Positions 57,906 through 64,000 of a stretch of DNA of 64,000 nt are shown one piece after another; within the stretch, counting starts at the first letter, position 1; every line of letters begins with the position of its first letter. Below the pieces are notes generated by a model. It saw only the letters and a program-made list of their open reading frames with translations. It had not been told where the DNA came from and did not search any database. The position numbers and the translations under genes are program-made. The DNA is taken from the NCBI GenBank assembly GCA_026874595.1, contig CM049309.1:40129079-40193078 (forward strand), read 5' to 3'. The DNA is from Sipunculus nudus (Eukaryota; Annelida; Sipuncula; Golfingiida; Sipunculidae).

Positions 57906-60185
57906 ATTTCAGCTGAGATTCTCAATTAAATACTTAGCTCAGGTACTTAACCCCGGTAGCGGTCCTGACCCTAATTTTCAGACAGTTTAGTAATTTACTT
58001 GTTTACATATAAAATATGTGATTACATATAAAAAAGAGCCTACTGATGACCTTTATATTTGAATCAATTTGACTGAAATAAAATAAAAAACCCAAAAACA
58101 TTCATTCAGTTAGGTATAAGGTATTCAAGAAATAATGGCTTGTGTACACTAAATAATGATACAGCAAGAAATAGCCGCCTGTTACTCAGAACAATAAAAC
58201 AAACGGAGCCATCCAATCACCAGTCAGATGAACGTTGATGTCAATATTATAATGTTTTAAACTTAGACGATAGCCAGTTGGTAAGCATGCATGGAACAGG
58301 ATCATGTAGCTTAATGCAAATATAAATCACAGCAGACATAGGTATAGTTGTTTGATCAATGCAATGTGATATAAGTCCTAAGCCTACATTGTATAAAACC
58401 GATTTTTTGACGTATTTGTGAACCTTTGTTAACACGTCTATATCATTATATACAGTATATACATTATTTCTAAAAAGATGAATACGGGTATTCTCGAGAA
58501 TAATGGTATTTCATACTTTCATAACATTTACACTCTTTCTATGTTTTAAAACAGGTGATCATTACACTGGTCTGAGGATAATCAATACATACAACAATAA
58601 ACACACATATATACATCTTTATATCTTGAAGTAACCAACTTATTTCCTTTAACAGTTATGTTAAGGCACATGGCCGTATTAATTGGTAATACTGTGGGCA
58701 TAATTTTCATTTTCTGTTACAAAAACAAATTGGGCCCTTAACAAAGTGGACAGGGATCCAGAGGAGAAATGTTTTATTTTATTTCATCTTATGTCCCAAA
58801 GAGATAAACAAATACCGACCTTTAAATCAAGTTTATAATATAGAGTGACGTCATGAGACGTATAACCTAATCATATATATAAAAGCAACCCTAATTATAA
58901 ATACAAACAAATATGTACTATAAAGTCCATCCGATATTTCTTATGGATGACATTTCTATTTTCTCTTTAAATGCATCCGTCCGGCTGTTACATAAGGATG
59001 TTGGCGAGAAGAAGGGAGAGCTTTACCCATAATGTATATATGGATATATTTGATACAATTTATTATATCTATAATAACGACTGGCATTATTGGTATTAAG
59101 GAACTGTTTTTTTACAATATTACTTAGTTTTTGTAAATAATGCTCTGATGTATATAATACATAAATCAGTTACCCTGAATCGTTTAAATGAATATATAGC
59201 ACGGCTGCAATGAATACATATACTTTTCAAAATTAACACGGGAAGACAGGTTATTTCCAGTGTTCATTTGCAGTGGCGGATCCAGAGAGGGGAGCCCAAT
59301 CCCCGTTCAGCTGTAACTGTAATCTCGTTCAGCTGTAATCTCATTTCATCGAGTTCTGTCCTTATTATTTAGTAATCAATTTCATTATTTTAATTACCTT
59401 TTTATTTTTTAGCAATTTAATCATTATGTTAATTACTTTCATTTCAAAAGTTGAGGATATTAATTAACAGTTCCATGTGATTCACTCCATTGAGATAGCA
59501 TTCAAATATATACTAGTATATTGAGAGAGGAAGTCTTTCCGTTATCACACTCTGTTCGGTCATAACACTAAGGAACACCCCCCCCCCCCCAAAAAAAAAA
59601 ATAGGCACGGCCTTTGCTTCAGCCTACAGAGCTCAGCCTTGGATGGAATCGGACGTGAAAAATCTCACGGCATTTAGGCTGATTTCGGCCGATTCCTCTT
59701 CGCTGCCTCTATACCACAGAAGCCGTAAAAATGAAAAATTCTGACATTAAACTTGAACATTAAATTATTTTACCAATAGTGCTCCATTGAAAAGATGACA
59801 TTCTGCAAGTTATAAACGTAGATGCACATTTCACCATTGACATCAACATGTTATTAGCAAATTTAATGTTTGGACTTTCCAGTTTATAACAGAAATTTGT
59901 AGAAATATAAATATTCAAGACGTCCACAAGTTAACTCCAACCCACCCAAAAGTTTATGCAAAAAGAAATAGTAGTTGAGGAAAAGAAAATCCGCATGATC
60001 TTTTGTTGAAGGTGCCCCAAAGTGTCCTCTTTACATTGCATATTTATAAAAAAAAAATCCCCATACGGGAGGTGGACAGCCACTTCAATACCCTCCCCCT
60101 TGAAAATATAATAAACTTCAATAAAATAGATTTTATCAGTTATTTTCCATACGATGAAGAGGATTACGTACTTACACACACACTT
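57906..60185. other. Non-coding, no recognised gene
   Basis: AT-rich. A phrase CAGTGGCGGATCCAGAGAGG at about 59272-59291 and a C/A homopolymer pair at 59577-59601 look like edges of degraded elements. No family exon. Confidence 0.45.
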
Positions 60186-60189
60186 CACA

Positions 60190-60460
60190 CTACCCATCAA
60201 GCGCCAATTCAATATTAGAACCAATATTATGTCCATGCTCAAGTTAATAAACACGGCGGAGGCCCTGTCCATGCTCGAATTTATTAACACAGCGGGCTCT
60301 GTCTATGCTCAAGTCAATATAGCTTCTTTCGATACACCGGGTACAGGTCCAGTTTGAGTTAATAAACAAAAGAAAATGGCAGCTTCATCAGACATATCTG
60401 AGGACAGGAGTCTGTACACCACCGCTCAGGTGTCTGGAGGGGTACATATGCTCATTTATT
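60190..60460 (+). pseudogene. Tail exon remnant H on the plus strand
   Basis: Plus strand shows VHAQVNKHGGGPVHAR, then in another frame SVYAQVNIASFDTPGTGPV and a stop, then KMAASSDISEDRSLYTTAQ. These match PVYAQVNK and KKRAASSDTSEDRSVYVTT of gene C. Two of the repeat tyrosines have become His. No splice acceptor or upstream TM exon found. Its orientation agrees with gene G, as if it were the end of a copy upstream of G. Confidence 0.8.
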
Positions 60461-60944
60461 ATTTATTAAGTCTCGAGACTTCTGTTTCATTGTAGTCACC
60501 TGTATAAAACTTCAGACATCGACAAGTTTTTTTTTTACTTATTTACTGAGAGTTTAGGACTATGAAGAAACATTTTGAATTCAGTTTCAGAATATCCGTC
60601 ACTGGATAATGAATTTACTTTTCATTACTGTGGCCACCTGACTTACGTATTTTATTGCAATACCTTGGGTTGAAATACAAAATTGTATTTATATCTATGG
60701 GTTGACCTGGTTTGCAAAACAATCACAGGAGGGGTTTCAGATTTTCTCTTATGTATTATGGTATTATATTAATTATACTCCCCATGAATATTATAGTCTG
60801 ACTGTTTTTATGGGGGGGGGGGGGTATTGGTTCGGGGTTTGGGTTAGGTGTCTTTGCCTTTCATATAAGACAGCAGGGGTCATTATGTTTATTAGAATGA
60901 CATTTGTATAACTTCTTATTCAAGAAAACTTATAAGAATGCTCA

Positions 60945-61530
60945 AAGCCTATATCTCACTTGGCTGCAACAGCTTGCGGCAAATTGCAAACAATATTCGC
61001 AAGAGAGTCTCAGAACATTCGCGCATTTCCTCGCATGATTCGCAAACTGTCGCTTCTTTATCAGAAATTTTGAACATGTTAAAAAATTCGTAAATTCGCA
61101 TGACAAAAATTTCTCTCTAAATAGTCGCAAACTATTCCCAAAACAGTTTCCGTAAGTCAGGAGCTGCGAGAACTGCAAGACAACTTTGCGAGCTATTCAA
61201 CTACATTGCGAAAGATTTGAGATAAAAATGAGAATCTGTCGCATGGGGACGCGCAAGTGTAGCAAATTCGCAATTGTGTCTTGCGTATGTCGTGCAAATA
61301 TCATAAAAATGTTGTGAAAATTTCTTGAGAACATCCCACAACTTTCGTGCGACAGGTGTACGAAATCCAGCTTATGACATTGGTGCAACACTCGGGCGAT
61401 GTCGTAAACCTGTCGTGAGTACAATTCAGTGTGATTGCAGGTGAAAATTGTCGCTAATTCGCGCATTTTCTCGCAATTGTTGTGTCTCCAACAAGTCACA
61501 AGCTGTCGCAGCCAAGTGAGATACAGGCTT
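60945..61530. mobile_element. MITE with about 30-bp inverted ends and internal TCGCAA repeats
   Basis: The left end AAGCCTATATCTCACTTGGC (then TGCAACAGCTTG) is matched in inverse by the right end ...CAAGCTGTCGCAGCCAAGTG then AGATACAGGCTT. The 590-bp interior is full of TTCGCAA/TTGCGAA phrases on both strands and has no transposase. No clear target-site duplication seen. Confidence 0.75.
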
Positions 61531-61539
61531 AAATATCTA

Positions 61540-62330
61540 ATCGGTGAGAAAGCGACAGTCGTGAATGTTTTAAGGGGTGGATACAATACTAGTATCTTAA
61601 AAGGGTGGCTCATCACCCTGGCACAGGTCAACATGTGTACCGGGAGTGCTCTCGCACACAGTATACCGGGGAAAAACGGCACCAGACTCAAATTCCACTC
61701 TACCTTTCCGTATTAAAGAGACCTAACACAGCATATTGAAATAACACTATAAATAGCGTCTTCTTTTTTTAATAAAATGGTAGTGGGAAAATGTTCTGAA
61801 ACCATTTGCTTACTCCTGTACAAGTATGTTAAGAGAGTGGCCCGCGCGCGATCACTGGCTCTAACATCAACATAGGGCGAACGCCATCTGAACTGTCTGT
61901 TTTGTTTTTCAAGCTTACATCCGGGATTTCAAAACCGTACCCGTTCATATTTGGACTACTCCTTGTTTGGGATCTGTCAGCATATGCAAAATCTGACTTC
62001 CTGTCACATGGCCTTGTTACTGTAAACAGACACACGTGGACTGTTTACTTACACGCATAATCATAGCAAGGTGTTAAACAGCTGAAAGGGAGGTACTGAG
62101 ACCTTTTCATGAGAGTTTTGCTTGGAAACTTTTGTGGTCCTAACGTTAATTATAACTTAGATAAAAAAAATGTATTGTAGTAGGGAGATCCACATCTGCT
62201 CTATGTGAAATCATGTTTGCAAACGGCGCTGATGACCTCGATATCAAACTAATTTTTATCTAACATTTCTGCAATATGGAAAGGCCGAACCGGCAGACTG
62301 GGATACACGGCCGGTTGTTTCACCGGCTAG
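61540..62330. repeat. Upstream flank of gene G, inverted duplicate of gene B's flank
   Basis: 61540-62110 matches 31980-32540 inverted, and 62190-62330 matches 28991-29110 inverted. The intervening 29.1-32.0 kb of gene B's flank and the DIRS-like element are not present here, so this is close to an empty-site version. Confidence 0.75.
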
Positions 62331-62498
62331 GTAGCGCAGCGTCACATGATATCAGTAAAGGATACTATTAGCACCAGCATTTTTTTTATTCCCAAAATGA
62401 CAATAATATAATTATAAACCCGGAAGCTAGTTTTGATCACTATCAGGCTCATGAAGGCATCCCTGATACAACGTCACTCTCATTGTTCATTACTTGCA

Positions 62499-62577
62499 AT
62501 GGCTGTGAAGAAGGGATTCATTCAGGCTTTGATTTTATGTTTCTGTTTTCAAAGAACTTTGCAGATATTTTCCAAAT
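62499..62577 (+). CDS. Gene G signal-peptide exon
   Basis: ATG at 62499; MAVKKGFIQALILCFCFQ then RTLQIFSK, donor AAAT|GTAAGT, phase 1. Only five residues differ from gene B's exon. Confidence 0.85.
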
Positions 62578-63789
62578 GTAAGTACAAAACTGCATGGATG
62601 TTTTGAATTTACCATATATATATATATTTGTGTGTGTGAATATGTGTGTTGTGTGTGTGCAATCAGACGATTTCATCTGTAATACATTTCATCAATGTTT
62701 AAATACCATTCGCAAGAAATCACGGGGGATGTTAGCAGAAGATGAGAATAAAGGGGGAGAATAATATACAGGAGATCATGCCCTAATAAAACAAATCATA
62801 AATATAAGATTATATATGTCTGCACTTATAACCGGGTTCTAAAATAATGATAGTTATAACACGAGTTACACAAGTGACACCGGAAGCTTTTCCCTTGACA
62901 GGAACTTAGAAAAAAAAATTTAAATTGCCATCCCATTTATTTTGATGGACTAGACTAGTTTTTCCAATAAATACACATCAGAGTTTCGTGAAATATTTTT
63001 TAAATATATTTCGTCAATTTTTTCAACATTTCGTTAAAATATGTACACATCACTATCTCGTTAAATATTTTTTTTTTAGATATTTTGTTTTATTTGTAAA
63101 TTTTTTCGTTACAATATATACAAATCACGTCTTGATAAATATCTTTCAAATAATTGTGAGCTGAGTAATGTTCTATGATCTGTGTAATTTTTATATCATT
63201 TTATTTATAGCTGAGGAAATAATATTAGAATATCCGGACCTGGGCCATGGGGAGAAGACCGTTTCATGCAGCGACAAGGAGCTTATTATCATCACAGATG
63301 TGAACTATTTTACGCTCCAACCTGGTATATATACTCATCTGTGTCACAGGTTTGGCTTGGGACTCATGAATTCTCTCTGCAGGTTCAAAAACAAATGCAC
63401 TCTGAGGAAAACATGCACATACAAGCCCTTTATCTTTAAAATATATATCATTTCAAACTGCATCCCACAAGGTTACGTGCACAGAACATGTAGGCATATA
63501 TCCCGATTAGACAGATCTGACGAGCAGAGCGGATACGGCGTAATTGCTAGTGAAAACTACCCCTCAGCAAAAACACACATGACGTGTACATACGAGTTCG
63601 TGCTCAAAAAAGGGATGGAGGTAAACCTGACCGTGCTGGACTGCTATTATACTGTAAAAGTTGAACATACAAAACTATGTGACGACAAAACCAAACTTCC
63701 TTTGAAAAAAACATTAACTGAGACATCAAGGATTTCGTATGAACAGATGCGGAGGCATAATGAGGGGTTTCTTGCAGTTTATCAGACAG
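62499..63789 (+). CDS. Receptor gene G, 5' part (continues beyond the window)
   Basis: Two exons on the plus strand, 62499-62577 and 63211-63789, join in phase 1 and are fully open. They encode a signal peptide and the complete lectin-like/CUB-like ectodomain. The closest relative in the window is gene B in both exons and flank. Stalk, TM and tail exons would lie to the right of 64000. Whether the gene is complete cannot be seen. Confidence 0.78.
63211..63789 (+). CDS. Gene G ectodomain exon: SUEL-lectin-like plus CUB-like
   Basis: Acceptor TTATTTATAG|CT, donor ACAG|GTGAGT, 579 nt, phase 1 in and out. Reads EEIILEYPDLGHGEKTVSC, then ELIIITDVNYF, HLC, GLMNSLC, NKCTL, KTC and ISNC, then RTC, GYGVIASENYPSA, MTCTYEF, MEVNLTVLDC, KLCD and EGFLAVYQT. 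All ten cysteines are kept. It is five residues longer than B, with small insertions such as PGIYTHLCH and RLDRS. Confidence 0.85.
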
Positions 63790-64000
63790 GTGAGTTAACA
63801 ATGCATTCCTTTGCACGGGCACTTGCCATGACCTCGCTTTCATGTTACTTTGTGTTTTATAGATAAGTAAATAAATAAATATTATATATATGCTATTCTA
63901 TTAGAACCCAATTTTCTGTGTTCTTTGTAACAGGATAAAGTCACTTGTGCTCGTAATGTACAGTTTGGCCTTCAATCTCTGACTGATAAATAAAAAAAGC
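63790..64000. other. Intron of gene G, cut by the window edge
   Basis: AT-rich sequence following the GTGAGT donor; no further exon before 64000. Confidence 0.7.

Overview
The window is eukaryotic and looks metazoan. It has multi-exon genes with GT-AG introns, AT-rich DNA with long (AT)n microsatellites, and many transposon fragments of DIRS-like, non-LTR, hAT-like, pogo-like and MITE type. A dispersed repeat rich in 'TGACCT' ending in a GACGGACAGACGG-like stretch (about 30.1-31.0 kb), together with lectin/CUB-type receptor exons, suggests a mollusc, possibly a bivalve. That placement is inference.

The core of the window is a cluster of related genes for a type I transmembrane receptor that I cannot name. 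The deduced architecture is a signal-peptide exon, one large ectodomain exon (about 186-193 aa, ten conserved cysteines, N-terminal part resembling a SUEL/galactose-binding lectin domain, C-terminal part CUB-like), one or more small Thr/Ser-rich stalk exons, a transmembrane exon, and a last exon encoding a tail with repeated YxxV motifs that look like SH2-docking (ITIM-like) sites. Exon junctions are phase 1-1-...-1-2, so ectodomain and stalk exons can be added or lost without changing frame.

Layout. 0.6-1.07 kb (-): broken tail (A0). 8.1-12.4 kb (-): pseudogene A1. 20.2-25.9 kb (-): gene B, intact by reading, with a tandem array of stalk exons. 26.07-28.99 kb: a decayed, internally deleted DIRS-like element inserted upstream of B. 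29-32.5 kb: upstream flank of B carrying a molluscan-type repeat and a nested MITE. 35.7 kb: ectodomain scrap. 37.8-42.1 kb (-): gene C, a six-exon gene that closes in frame (508 aa). 44.9-57.9 kb: three decayed copies of a divergent subfamily (D, E, F), two copies of a hAT-like element, and the end of a LINE whose zinc-finger segment is triplicated. 60.2 kb (+): tail scrap H. 60.9-61.5 kb: a MITE. 62.5-63.8 kb (+): first two exons of gene G, which runs off the right edge. G and its upstream flank are an inverted duplicate of B.

The locus reads as a birth-and-death receptor array. It has two complete genes and one partial intact gene among at least six decayed copies, variable numbers of stalk exons and tail motifs, and many insertions. 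A role in recognition or immunity is inferred from architecture and locus behaviour only. No expression data or database search was available.
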